A stretch of 64,000 bases of DNA from NCBI GenBank assembly GCA_030142905.1, contig JASJOG010000091.1, forward strand, positions 744,001-808,000, given 5' to 3'. The notes below the pieces were generated by a model. It searched no databases. It was given only the letters and a program-made list of their open reading frames with translations, and was not told the origin of the DNA. Shown here one piece after another: positions 1 to 10,542 of the stretch. The stretch comes from Heliopora coerulea (taxonomy: Eukaryota; Cnidaria; Anthozoa; Scleralcyonacea; Helioporidae). The first letter of the stretch is position 1; each line of letters starts with the position of its first letter. The position numbers and the translations under genes are program-made.

Positions 1-960
1 TTCGGCTTCGACTTAAGCCTTCAATAAAACTTCCATTTGACTTCAAACTACTAGACAATGTCTGCCTCTCTTGGGGAACTAATAAACCCTTAACTTTTTC
101 CAAAGACTCCGGACTCTGAATTTCTTGCGCGAGAAAGGTACAATTCTGTGTTCAAAAAAAAAAAAGAGTGAGAATGTCAATGCGCAATCATTGAAGAATT
201 CCATTCCACAATAACGTATAACTAAAATTGAAAAGTTATTAAATATTAAATTTTATATTGACGCATGCTCTTTGAAGCTATTTACTCAGAAAAACGTTTT
301 CTGAGCTCTTGACGGCAATCAAGCACACAACCTGATTACCGGTGCGAAGGTTCAACCATTTATCTATTTATTTAATTAATTTATTTAATCATATTTTAAC
401 ACGTAGCCTAATCAACCATAACTAAACCTACTTACTATACTTAAATTAATCAACATAATACGGTTGTTACTCATAGGGCCGTGTGTACACAATATATACT
501 TTGAGCTATTGAGCTATTTGAGCTATTTGAGCTACATGGACTCAAATAGTGCTCAAAAAAATGGAGTCATCAAATGTCTGAATAGTAGTGACCTTTCACC
601 AGAATTAATAACTGGCTTGCTGGCGAATTAAGGAAAAATACTTATACAATTTGCTTTGTTTTACACTTTATATCTCTGGGTTAAATTACTTTAAAACGTT
701 AGGCTTATTTCCAAGTTTGTTAACGACGTTTATTCAAGATTTAAATACCAAGAGCCGGGGCTTTGTCAGATATACTCGAAAGGAAGTAGGGTCCAAGCAG
801 TGGCGTGGCAAATGAGGGGAGTTTGGTGTTCAGCACTCCTCAACACTCCTTCACCCACCGCGCGAAGGGCGGTGAGAAGGAACTAATCTCGACGTGCGTG
901 GAGTCCTTTTACACGCGTGGTGACTAGGGACAAAAATTTTCGCAGTTTTTTAATAATTCA
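1..960. other. Unassigned sequence with repeat relics
   Basis: No coding region seen. Around 265-350 there is a decayed minus-strand relative of the tRNA-like repeat found at 1337-1851, and at 501-535 a short tandem of TGAGCTATT. Confidence 0.4.
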
Positions 961-1336
<376 letters not shown>

Positions 1337-1340
<4 letters not shown>

Positions 1341-1592
1341 TCTTAATATGCACGCTCTCAAGCTGTTCTCTCAGAAAAACTTTCTTGAAAGACTTGCAGC
1401 CTGGCAGTACACATGTCTACTATCGATACGAACCAGTACACAAATTTAACCTTCGCTCACCATCTGAGTCTTTCTAGCTCAATGGTTAGAGCATCTCACG
1501 GCGATCAGAAGGTTACGGGTTCGATTCCCGTCAGGGACTCAGAAAGTTTTTCTGAGAGAACAGCTTGAGAGCGTGCATATTAAGAATATAAT
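1337..1592 (+). repeat. tRNA-like repeat with inverted arms, copy 1
   Basis: Arms of about 48 bases (1337-1385 and 1541-1592, beginning TCTTAATATGCACGCTCTCA) are inverted copies that enclose a tRNA-like core. A second, near-identical unit follows about 260 bases downstream. Probably a tRNA-derived SINE or a fold-back unit that captured one. Confidence 0.75.
1466..1540 (+). tRNA. tRNA-like sequence (pseudo-tRNA / SINE head)
   Basis: Acceptor arms GAGTCTT and GGGACTC pair with two G-U pairs, the D arm is GCTC/GAGC, and the B box is GGTTCGATTCCC-like. The anticodon stem has a C-C mismatch and the loop has lost one base, so this is a tRNA-derived repeat rather than a working tRNA. Confidence 0.5.
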
Positions 1593-1599
1593 TACCAAG

Positions 1600-1860
1600 C
1601 TACCACAATCTCATCATAGATTAACACAAAAATAATAGACGACATATCGAGACTTGCAGACTGGCAGTACATATGTCTACCATCTACACGAACCAGTACA
1701 CAAATTTAACCTTCGCTCACCATCTGAGTCTTTGTAGCTCAATGGCTAGAGCATCTCACCGGCGATCAGAAGGTTACGGGTTCGATTCCCGTCAGGGACT
1801 TAGAAAGTTTTTCTGAAAGAACAGCTTGAGAGCGTGCATATTAAGAATATAATTACCAAG
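1600..1860 (+). repeat. tRNA-like repeat, copy 2
   Basis: Tandem second copy of the unit at 1337-1592, lacking the left inverted arm. The tRNA-like core at 1726-1801 keeps a 7-base anticodon loop (CCGGCGA) but the same mismatched anticodon stem. Confidence 0.7.
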
Positions 1861-1867
1861 CTACTGG

Positions 1868-2921
1868 GTAGTTTCGACGGCGCAGAAACCTGCGAGCTAG
1901 TTGGCTCATACTTATTATCGAAGCTAAATCCGGAATGACACAGCAACATCGGCCTATACCGAGACGACGGTCTATGCGTCAACTATTTAGACATCACCCT
2001 GGATTTACGATCAGGAACCTACAGGCCATTCAATAAGCCCGGCAACATCCCTCTCAATACGTTAACTGCCGCGGCAACCACCTGCCATCAATACTACGCA
2101 GCATCCCGAAGGCCATCAACAGAAGACTATCCAACATTTCCTCAGACAAACAGTCTTTTGACAACGCTATTCCCCCATATCAAGAAGCCCTGAAAAAAAG
2201 TGGATATAAATACAACCTTGAATTGGACTACCAACCGCCAAAACCAAAACGCTCGCGAAAAAGAAACATCATTTGGTTCAACCCACCTTATAGCGCCAAC
2301 GTCACCGCCAACATCGGTAGGTAATTCCTCGAAACAGTGAATGAATGCTTTCCCGAAGACCATCCGCTGCACAAAATATTTAACAAGAACACCTTAAAAT
2401 TAAGTTACAGCTGCATGCCGAACATCGCAAACATCATCTCAGCGCATAAGTCCGTCCTCAACAACGAAACCCGAAACGACCCAACAACACAAGATTGTCA
2501 CTGTCGCCAGAAAAAAGCTTGCCCGCTGTCAGGAAAATGCCAGACAGAGGGAGTGGTCTATCAAGCTACGGTTACGAGAGAAGACAACTCTGAAGAAAAA
2601 ACCTATGTTGGCCTCACCGAAGGCGCGTTCAAAACAAGATATTATAACCACACTTGTTTATTCAGAAAGCCGAAGCACAGAAATAGCACTGAACTTAGTA
2701 AATACATTTGGCACTTAAAGGATTCAAACATCAATTATTCTATCAGATGGAAAATAATCAAACAATGTAGGCCCTACTCTAGCAAAACCAAACGGTGTAA
2801 CCTTTGCTTATACGAGAAATATATTATAATTTATCATCCAGAATTGAGCTCACTGAACTCCAGAACAGAACTAAAATCAACATGCAGGCACAGAAACAAA
2901 TACTTATTATCTAACCAATAG
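1868..2921 (+). pseudogene. PLE polyprotein, 5'-truncated and frameshifted, GIY-YIG end
   Basis: Penelope-like retroelement fragment. Early part shows GLYRDDGLCVNYLDITLDL (a YxDD-type reverse transcriptase end followed by the FLD-like segment); stops interrupt it before 2337. The open stretch 2337-2921 (194 codons) ends the polyprotein: a Cys cluster CHCRQKKACPLSGKC, then a GIY-YIG nuclease with TYVGLTEGAFKTRYYNH and TELSKYIWHLKDSN, and a C-terminal CNLCLYEK / CRHRNKYLL. In this family the nuclease nicks target DNA for primed reverse transcription. A complete hammerhead ribozyme lies 90 bases downstream. Same subfamily as the copies at 32.5-33.7 and 36.9-38.1 kb. Confidence 0.8.
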
Positions 2922-3010
2922 ACTATTTATATCTCTGTAGAACAATACGTATATATTTCCGCATTACGTCATTCTTGTAATTATAAATTATAAGTTTCCT
3001 AGTCACGCGA

Positions 3011-3070
3011 TATTTACCTGATGAGTGTGGTAGGCTTCACTTACCATACGAAACAATATTGTAGTAAATA
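3011..3070 (+). ncRNA. Type I hammerhead ribozyme
   Basis: All elements are present. Stem I TATTTAC (3011-3017) pairs with GTAAATA (3064-3070). Core CTGATGA is at 3018-3024. Stem II is 8 pairs (3025-3032 with 3042-3049, one G-U). GAAA is at 3050-3053, stem III is CAAT/ATTG, and the cleavage triplet is GTA ending at 3063. It lies in the 3' region of the PLE, where hammerheads are known for this class. Confidence 0.88.
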
Positions 3071-3104
3071 AATGAAGTAACCCAAGCTTTTGTCTTGTCT
3101 ACTT

Positions 3105-3143
3105 ATATATATATCATCATACGTTTCGACAAATATATATGTA

Positions 3144-3196
<53 letters not shown>

Positions 3197-3249
3197 ATAT
3201 GTATATATGTATATATGTATATATGTATATATATATATATATATATATA
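3105..3249. repeat. (TA)n / (TATATG)n microsatellite
   Basis: Long TA-rich tract directly abutting the mariner MITE on its right; a short (TA)n continues on the far side of the MITE at 3462-3487. Confidence 0.95.
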
Positions 3250-3461
3250 CAGGGTCAGCCAAAAAAAATGTATACACACATATACATGCACACTAATAAG
3301 TGTCTGGAAGCTAATGGCCACCACTTCGAGCACCTCTTGTAATTGTAGAGGCCAAAGATAACTTGTATTAATCTCGTGATATCTGAATAAATTTAGTATT
3401 AAAATATTTATACACGTTTTTCTTTTCCTGAAGTGTGTATACATGTTTTTGGCAGACCCTG
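3250..3461. mobile_element. Tc1/mariner deletion derivative (MITE)
   Basis: Inverted termini CAGGGTCAGCCAAAAA and its complement at 3446-3461, TA on both sides. The inside (3295-3342, plus) still encodes the transposase C-terminus [14 protein letters not shown] and a stop, so it is an internally deleted mariner rather than a random palindrome. Confidence 0.85.
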
Positions 3462-3487
3462 TATATATATATATATATATATATATA

Positions 3488-3880
3488 GGTATCTATCTAC
3501 GGATTCTGGTCACTCAAGAATACCGTGTGCAAGCTCGAGGACTGGTATGTTGTTGACCAACCCTTACTTAGGTTACTTAGGATTGAAGTAAATCGATTTG
3601 GTCTCGTTCTTTTTTACTTTGTATGGATCTCTCACAAGTTGTTTGCATCATTTGAACACTGAAGCCAGCAAATGATTTAAAACCGACAAACAAAATGGCT
3701 TTCTCGGTGCTTGCGGCAGGTTTCACTTTTGCAGGACATCTTAGTTACTGGACAATTTATGACTTGAAAGAACCATTCTAAAACTCAGCTCTTTGGAATA
3801 TGCATTGACCTACTGGTCACATTTTGTAGCAACGCTTTGACTTGGTTCTTTCTCATGAATATGAACAAAGACGTTAAGGG
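3488..3880. other. No feature recognised
   Basis: Unique-looking AT-rich sequence between the (TA)n tract and the recombinase relic; no ORF or repeat identified. Confidence 0.4.
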
Positions 3881-3889
3881 AACTCGCTT

Positions 3890-4986
3890 GTTACCAAGAC
3901 AATTACTAAGCGACAGAGTATAAACGACATTCTTCGCTGAAGTTGAATCGATGCTGACTTGTATGAATCCAGACTTTTCACGTTCTGGTAATCACTTAGG
4001 CTGACTTAACTGATCTAGACAATCACAGGTACGTCTGAATCGAGTAGCTTTGAAATGCAAGTTTTGCGAACGGAATAGTTTTGAGCAGCTTTCAATAGTG
4101 GCTTCCTGACTTCATCCTTCCCTAAGGGAGACTTCTAGGTTCAAATATTATCACCTAGATTTTGCTGTTGTTCAATGGCAAAGTAGAATGCAGATTCTGG
4201 TTCATTAGGACGATGGCTTTTGAATATTTTGTGGTACTTATCCAGATTGCGTTCATGGTCAATTGTTCGAGAAGTGAGATAAAACACTCAGGGTCCCCAA
4301 GACTTGTCCTGGGCTCACAGTCTTCAGATCCTTTCACCGCTTTCCACACAAGGATTTCATTGCCTTTTTCGGGATCGTTTTCTTTGTGACATGTCGGTCC
4401 ACTGCAGACATTGGAATCTATTTCTGGCTTGTAAACAAGAATGAAAGGTAAACAGCCACTAAGAAACACGCTGAAAAGTTACTACACAGTCATGTTATTC
4501 TTCATTGAACATCTTGTCCGCTTCAGTCTTTCTCACTTTTCGGGTGGTTTGTGGATGATTACCTTAACCATTTTGGACCAGTAACGCTTTCATCAGGATT
4601 TTAACACATCTCAAGAAAGTTTAAAAGTTTAAAACCAATTTCTTTCAGTAAATTTACATTTGAACCCTTTGTGTTCAGGTGCCGCTGAAAGCTTTGTTGA
4701 AAATACATAAGAGCAGAAGCTTTGTACGTTACGCCATTTTTCTCTTTTATCAAAGTATTACAGTAGAAAAAAGTACGCATTTTACTTCTCTTTACTCGTT
4801 TTCCTCTCGACAAAACTTGAACAAGGTTTGCTTGTCGTATTTAGTTGTATGTTTTATATTTTTCGATTTTTGGTCAGCAATAAAAGTATAGAATTCTTTC
4901 ATGTTTTCTTCGGTTATTTCGTCGGTTTCGTAATTCGTTTCATCTTCGTTACCAAAGTCTTTTACCTCCGGATGAATACTTAGCAT
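3890..4986 (-). pseudogene. Crypton / KIAA1958-type tyrosine recombinase relic
   Basis: Read on the minus strand, broken frames give the order expected of a DUF3504-type tyrosine recombinase. An N-terminal helical segment (KEFYTFIADQKSKNIKHTTK) is followed by SALMYFQQSFQRHLNTKGSN, a central part with CHKENDPEKGNEILVWKAVK, and near 3910-4060 the C-terminal block with CISKLLDSDVP, then NVKSLDSYKSASIQLQRRMS. The tyrosine in LDSY matches the expected nucleophile region. At least four stops or frameshifts. Such genes derive from Crypton transposons. Family recognised from memory without a search. Confidence 0.62.
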
Positions 4987-4989
4987 AAA

Positions 4990-5650
4990 TCTTTATCGTA
5001 GCACTTCTACTAGAAATTTGTAATTAACTTTGAGGTAATGAAATATTTATCAGTTTTTTAGTACAAAAATATCAAAAATATAGTTTTTTCAATCATAAGC
5101 TATCCGTAATGCTGATATCCGACCGGTAACCTATTAGAATGTTCCACTTTTAAGATGGAAAGTGTTGTCATCTACTCAAATATCTTTTTTCAAAGCATTA
5201 CCAGAAATCGAGGACATTTCGAGCCCGCTATGAAATGTCAGTGGTATATCCTATTACAGCTAAAATTCAATATGGCGGCGGTAAATCGTACGGGAAGAAA
5301 CGTCAGGAACGTATTTCATACGATATTTTACATAATTTAAGCTAGCTGGATGTTATTTTGGATGTTATTTCTCGGCTGGAGAAAATATTTCGCCGTTTGG
5401 GTTTTCTTTTTGCATGTACTGTCGTGTTTAGTCGTTCAAATATGGCTTCCATTCATTGAACTAACAGGCAGAAAATGCAAGGAAAATAAAGACGACCTTG
5501 GAAGTATTTTGTGATGCAGAATTTATGCTCTTCCCAACGGATTTAGAAAGTTCAAACATCACAGAAGCTATGTCGAGTCGTGATAATTTACATTGTGCAA
5601 GGGTTCATTCGCCATTCCACGATTATCTGGCTTGAGTTCGGCAAGATTTT
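4990..5650. other. No feature recognised
   Basis: AT-rich non-coding stretch; short ORFs here show no family resemblance. Confidence 0.4.
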
Positions 5651-5651
5651 A

Positions 5652-5859
5652 AGACCCCGTTCCCACAATACCGGTACGAAACTGCACCGGTATCAAAACA
5701 TCACGGTACGAACCTGTTCACACGATTACGGTTTCACATTACGGTTTCAAATCGTTACGGTTTCATGCTTTTTCATACCGGTACCGTGAGAACGCAAGGC
5801 CTAACCGTAATAATTTCGTTACGGTTTCATTTCGTACCGGTATTGTGTGAACGGGGTCT
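5652..5859. mobile_element. Small MITE, Harbinger-like ends
   Basis: 208-bp element with terminal inverted repeats of about 30 bases, AGACCCCGTTCCCACAATAC at the left and its complement at the right, filled with iterations of TACGGTTTCA and ACCGGTA. TAA precedes GACCCC and follows GGGGTC, consistent with a 3-bp TAA duplication as in PIF/Harbinger elements. Class assignment is inference. Confidence 0.72.
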
Positions 5860-6830
5860 AAAGTAATATACGGAGAAAGGGGCAGCAGTGAGTGGTAAAA
5901 CAAGAACCGCTCCTGGAAGTAAGTAAATAAATACCAAAGCAGCCGTTTTTAAGTCAGATATGAAGCTTGCACTGCACTAAACATGATTCGAGTCGTGATG
6001 AGAGGACACGTATGTTTATAATCGATATATCTTAAAATTAAACCACGTCTTATACATTTTATCTATGTGATTTCGCCGCCATTGTCACCCTTTTGGCCAT
6101 GCGCGGGTGCCATTTTGTCCAATATTTCTGGTAACGGTGGAAAAAGTGATAAGTTTCATCTAAAAACAACCTGAAATACCTCAAGATCGCAACTAATGTA
6201 GGGTCTTGGTACGAACATCTATTGTTTAGCAGTAGAATTGTCAGGATGGATCTCATTATTTGTGAAACCGTTAAAGGTTATTCTCACCAAACGTTTTGTT
6301 TTAATAAAACAGAGTCGAAATTTTAAGCGTAAATATGACGACGAGCAGTTTGAATATAAAACAATTTCCAGTTTGGGTTGTTAATATTCGTGGCCAAATG
6401 TCGTGTTTTCTTTATTACATTACCTCTTCCAGTTATAGTGAGGACGATTTGTCTTATTGACAACTTATAAAAATTATCAATGTTACTTGGATTCTCGAGG
6501 AATACATTGGAATGGTGGGCGAGGGGTTGTTGCGTGCACGTAATTCTAGTTCAATGTGCTTACAATCAGATTCAACGGAACACTAGTAACAGCTTGATAA
6601 AGCAAAAATGACAACTTATGATCAGTGATGTTAATAGGAAGTCTTTTTCTGTCGTTCTTAAATACACAGTTCCAAAATAAGTTTTGGTTGGGGGCAAAAA
6701 CTTTGTTATCAATCAAACTTGATCCTCATCATATTAAGCTTCCAAAACGATTGGAAGCTTAGTCGGATGGATTGTCAGCATTTGGAAACTTATGTATGGA
6801 AAAAGGGTCCCATGTAACTAATCGCCGAAC
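5860..6830. other. No gene; short perfect palindrome
   Basis: Nothing coding. At 6738-6764 a palindrome with 11-base arms (TAAGCTTCCAA) lies about 80 bases before the start of the PLE coding region. Confidence 0.45.
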
Positions 6831-7062
6831 AGTATTAACGATTTGACGTTTCAGACTGCCACTTCTAGGTGGCCTATTTTAATGTTCGCTCTTCCTGAAG
6901 GACAAACGCTACACCGCTGTAAGTCAGTAGGTACGTATCTCAAAACCCTTACGGATCAAGAAAACAGTCGCAAACTTAATCGATTTCAAAAAATACAAGA
7001 CAGAAAACTCTTCCGGGTTATGTTCGGATTCGAATCGTAACACACCTCTCAATCCTGATAAC

Positions 7063-8370
7063 ATGATTTTTAACTTCTCACAACGCTTACTGACAGACGA
7101 CGAAAAGAACATCATGAGAAAAGGACTGGACTTTGCTCTTCCACTACAGCGTCTTAATTACTGCAACTTCCTCACGCCGTTTGAATTATTCTATCGACAA
7201 CTGAAAACCGAACGCATTTCTCACCTATCTGGCCACACTGAAGATTGCATCAAAACCAAACTTAAAGACATCGCACTAACAAGTTACCGTTGTTATTCAC
7301 GTCCTAGCTTCCTCTTCTCCGATGAAGACCTCCAAATCGTTAAAGACTTAAAGAACGACACCTCAATTTACATAATGAAACCTGATAAAGGAAACGGAAT
7401 TGTAGTCATTGACCGAGATGACTACACAAAGAAGATGGAAGTTATTCTCTCAGATAAAGATAAATTTCTGCAACTAGATGGAGATCCAACGTCCCCTTCA
7501 ATTAAACGGGAAAATAAAGTTAAGATATTTCTTCGCATGCTCAAGAAAAATGGAACGATATCGGAACTTACTTACAACAAACTTTTTCCTTCCGGCTCTC
7601 GACCGGGCATTCTCTATGGACTACCTAAAGTTCACAAAGCTGGCGTTCCCCTTAGACCCATCATCTCTTCTATCGGCACTCATGCTTATGCTCTGGCCAA
7701 GTTTCTCGTTCCTCTCCTTCGTCCGTTCTCTTCAGGTAAATATTTGGTTAGCTACTCCTTTTCTTTCGTCAATGATCTACTGCCTTCCAACTTTAACTCT
7801 GATAATTTAATTATGGCAAGCTTTGATATCAAGTCCATTTTTACCAACATCCCTTTGGATGAAACGATTGACATCATTGTTACTAAATTATTCTCCAAGT
7901 CCACATATTTTCATGATTTTAATGGCGATGATTTTACAAAACTTTTACAATTATCTGTTAAAAATTGTCATTTTTTATCTAATGGTGTTCTCTACGAACA
8001 AATAGATGGTGTAGCCATGGGGTCTCGGTTGGGACCGCTTTTTACGGATATTTTTCTCTCATGGCATGAACAAAATTGGCTTGAGCTCTGTCCGTCTGAC
8101 TTTAAACCTGTTCTGTATCGTAGATATGTTGACGACTGCTTCTTACTGTTTCGTTCGAATAACCACATAAACGCTTTTCTCAACTTTTTAAACCGTCAAC
8201 ACCCTAATACTGTTTTTACTGTTGAAAATGAAGTTAACAAGTCATTATCATTTCTTGATGTTAAAATCACACGAGACAATGGCTCTTTTACAACCTCCGT
8301 CTTTCACAAATCCACCTTTACCGGCCTATATACAAATTTTGATAGCTTTATTCCGTTTACCTACAAATAG
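7063..8370 (+). CDS. PLE reverse transcriptase
   Basis: 435 codons. Penelope-type reverse transcriptase motifs in order: DKGNGIVVIDRDDY (about residue 105), YGLPKVHKAGVPLRPIISSI (about 187), [20 protein letters not shown] (about 250, first catalytic Asp), YEQIDGVAMGSRLGPLFTDI (about 312), and YRRYVDDCFLLF (about 350, YVDD catalytic pair), then the SLSFLDVKI thumb entry. The frame ends at TYK where the family continues; the continuation is found in another frame from about 8371, so a single missing base around 8365-8370 explains the stop. Copies RNA into DNA at a nicked target together with the nuclease encoded just downstream. Confidence 0.9.
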   Translation: MIFNFSQRLLTDDEKNIMRKGLDFALPLQRLNYCNFLTPFELFYRQLKTERISHLSGHTEDCIKTKLKDIALTSYRCYSRPSFLFSDEDLQIVKDLKNDTSIYIMKPDKGNGIVVIDRDDYTKKMEVILSDKDKFLQLDGDPTSPSIKRENKVKIFLRMLKKNGTISELTYNKLFPSGSRPGILYGLPKVHKAGVPLRPIISSIGTHAYALAKFLVPLLRPFSSGKYLVSYSFSFVNDLLPSNFNSDNLIMASFDIKSIFTNIPLDETIDIIVTKLFSKSTYFHDFNGDDFTKLLQLSVKNCHFLSNGVLYEQIDGVAMGSRLGPLFTDIFLSWHEQNWLELCPSDFKPVLYRRYVDDCFLLFRSNNHINAFLNFLNRQHPNTVFTVENEVNKSLSFLDVKITRDNGSFTTSVFHKSTFTGLYTNFDSFIPFTYK

Positions 8371-8378
8371 GTCTAGTT

Positions 8379-9035
8379 ATGTCTCTTTTGAATCGCTATT
8401 TTAACATTTGTTCGACCTACATTACTTTTCACTCGGAACTTGATAATTTTAAGAAACTATTTTCTCTCAACGGCTACCCCCGAAATTTTCTAGACAATTG
8501 TATTCGCCGTTTTTTAGACAACAAATTTTCGCCCGTACCCAAAGTTTCCCTTGCACCTAAAAAGATCATGTACTTCTGCCTTCCCTTCAGTGGACAACAC
8601 AGCCTCCAGAGTCGAACACAAATTCGTAAGCTTTGCTCAAATGCCTTCCCTCATATTTCTATTCGTTTTGTTTTCCGTCCGTCGCTCCGCCTAGCACACT
8701 TCTTTTCTTTTAAGGACAGGATGCCCAACGGTCTAAAATCTCGTGTTGCGTATCTTTTTAAGTGTCGATGCTGTAATGCGTCGTATGTAGGCCAAACAAG
8801 TCGACTTCTCCACACACGGATTGCTGATCACTTGGGTATCTCAGCTTTTACTGGCAAAGAGCGTGCTAACCCCTCCACAACAAACATTCTATCACATCAC
8901 CACGACACAGGCCATCCCACTACATCAGATGATTTCACCATCCTCTCTCACTCCTCTTCATCTATCACTCATGAACTCGTCATCAGAGAAAGCTTACTCA
9001 TTCACAAACTCAATCCTACCCTCAACTCTCAATGA
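8379..9035 (+). CDS. PLE C-terminal part with GIY-YIG endonuclease
   Basis: 218 codons continuing the polyprotein of 7063-8370 after a frameshift. First half is the thumb/linker (LDNCIRRFLDNKFSPVPKVS). Second half is the GIY-YIG nuclease: VAYLFKCRCCNASYVGQTSR, a downstream Arg in HTRIADHLG, His-rich HHHDTGHP, and the Glu in VIRESLLIHKLNP, which matches the catalytic Glu position. Related fragments occur at 40.1 and 46.4 kb. Confidence 0.88.
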   Translation: MSLLNRYFNICSTYITFHSELDNFKKLFSLNGYPRNFLDNCIRRFLDNKFSPVPKVSLAPKKIMYFCLPFSGQHSLQSRTQIRKLCSNAFPHISIRFVFRPSLRLAHFFSFKDRMPNGLKSRVAYLFKCRCCNASYVGQTSRLLHTRIADHLGISAFTGKERANPSTTNILSHHHDTGHPTTSDDFTILSHSSSSITHELVIRESLLIHKLNPTLNSQ

Positions 9036-9189
9036 AGCTCAATTCCTCTTTCCTTATTCTGATTGCCTTTATCCTTTTCGCCACCTCTGACATCTCATCA
9101 CTTCCTATTTTCTCTCAAACGCCAAATTTATGCTAATTAGCTATGTAATAATATTTTAGTGATTGTCTCATTGTATTATGTCTCATTCT

Positions 9190-9225
9190 CTGATGATGTT
9201 GCGTCTTAAGCAACGAAACGTTAGA
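9190..9225 (+). ncRNA. Hammerhead-like motif at PLE 3' end
   Basis: Core CTGATGA, a 5-bp stem II (GTTGC/GCAAC) and GAAAC are in the right order and spacing. Stem III and stem I are not convincing in the monomer, so this is either a minimal variant needing a neighbouring copy or a decayed ribozyme. Confidence 0.45.
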
Positions 9226-9405
9226 TCTTAATAAACCTTTTGACACTAATATGATTGTCTTAAGAATTTTTTGCTGGGCCTTGATTTTCATCATTTGAAT
9301 ACGTTTTCCGCCTGGTTCTTCAATTACATCGATTTAGCAAAACAAACATAAAAAAAAGATTAAATGCAACCTCTCAATAATAAATAACATAAAAATCGAT
9401 GTCAA

Positions 9406-10250
9406 ATGCGATTTTCTATCTTGATGGCGAGTTCAAACATCTTAAAAAGATTCTCAGACAGAATGGTTTCCCGACTGACAAAGATAACAGAGGAAGATCA
9501 CAGACCCAAAAGATCAAAGCAAGAATACGTGTTAACTGTAGTACTCCCGTACACCGGCCCAGTATCCCATAAAATTGAAAGAATCCTCTCAAAAGAAAAT
9601 ATTAAAATCTACCATGGCACCTCCAGTAAGCTCTTCCAGCGACTCGTCCCCATAAAGACAAAACAAAGAACCAGCATCCCGGAGTCTACCGCATCCCTTG
9701 CGAATGCGGACTGGCTTACATCGGTGAGACTGGACGTACAATTACGGCACGCGAAAAAGAACATTACACGCGTTGCGTTAAAAGTCAAACCGAGAAATAA
9801 TCCGTGGCAAAACACACCTGGGAGACGGGCCATACAATAGAATGGGACAAAACCACTTTTCTGAGCACGCTTTAAGATTACTTTAATAGAAAGATACGGG
9901 AATCAATAGAAATATTCAAACATGCCACCATTCCGTATAAAGGACAGCCTTTAAACGATACTCGGATAGCCCTTTTATCCTAAATTTATTCTTTTAACAA
10001 TTCTCTTGTACATATCAATCTTTTAAAATCTATATTAGTATCCATATTAGTAGCTATTAGGAATATAATGGATTTTCTTTCCGTTTAAATCGTGACGCCA
10101 TTAAGCACGCGATTTCCGTGAATCTGTTGTAAAAAGATTGCAACGTATGGAAACACTAGGTTTATTTCAAAACTTCAATTTCTTGCTCTGATGAAGTCCT
10201 GAATGCCCAGGACGAATGCTCAGCTAGACTTAACAATAAACAACATGACG
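9406..10250 (+). pseudogene. PLE relic, GIY-YIG part
   Basis: The sequence near 9680-9800, read across a frameshift, gives VYRIPCECGLAYIGETGRTI and REKEHYTRCVKSQTEK, a GIY-YIG nuclease, followed by HTWETGHTIEWD. The 144-codon ORF at 9406-9840 covers the flanks in a shifted frame. The 3' end has CTGATGA and a 5-bp hairpin at 10192-10215 but GAAT instead of GAAA. Confidence 0.7.
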
Positions 10251-10425
10251 TTACCGCAAATTGTTGGGTCAAATTAATGAATTTATTGTTATGCCAACCT
10301 TTAAATCTCTTAAATGCGACTTTGCTAAGAATTCAATTTGATCATAAGATCACCGATAGAAGTAGTATGTTTATGTCAACAACGCGCACAGAATGAAGCT
10401 TAGCAGTAGGCGATATTATACTCAC

Positions 10426-10542
10426 CAAAACGATGTCCAAATCAGTCGTAGAGATACCAAAGAGGGCGGATAGCCGTCGAGCTTGAGTAATCTGGCCTTC
10501 GTCCAGTAATTCTCCGATTATATCCTTTAGGACCTTTTGCAC
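10426..10542 (-). CDS. SPG11: Spatacsin-like exon 20 (last one seen)
   Basis: 117 bases, 39 codons in phase 0, acceptor ACACCCTAG, donor GTGAGT. Encodes [20 protein letters not shown] followed by [18 protein letters not shown] donor follows, so at least one more exon must exist to the left; I could not find it. Confidence 0.8.

Larger units (their letters stand above)
6843..9236 (+). mobile_element. Nearly intact Penelope-like element
   Basis: Contains an N-terminal fragment (6843-7040), the reverse transcriptase ORF (7063-8370), the endonuclease ORF (8379-9035) and a 3' region with a hammerhead-like motif and an AATAAA-like signal near 9231. Best preserved retroelement of the window; only one or two frame breaks separate its parts. 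Confidence 0.85.

Noticed and set aside
1466..1801. Two functional tRNA genes
   Set aside because: Mismatched anticodon stem, a missing loop base in copy 1, and embedding in a repeated unit with inverted arms point to tRNA-derived repeats.
1868..2921. Naiad/Chlamys-type PLE with permuted domains
   Set aside because: In those clades the GIY-YIG domain precedes the reverse transcriptase; here it is C-terminal.
9406..9840. 144-codon ORF as a novel protein
   Set aside because: The informative frame is a shifted GIY-YIG PLE relic; the long ORF is a mixture of frames.
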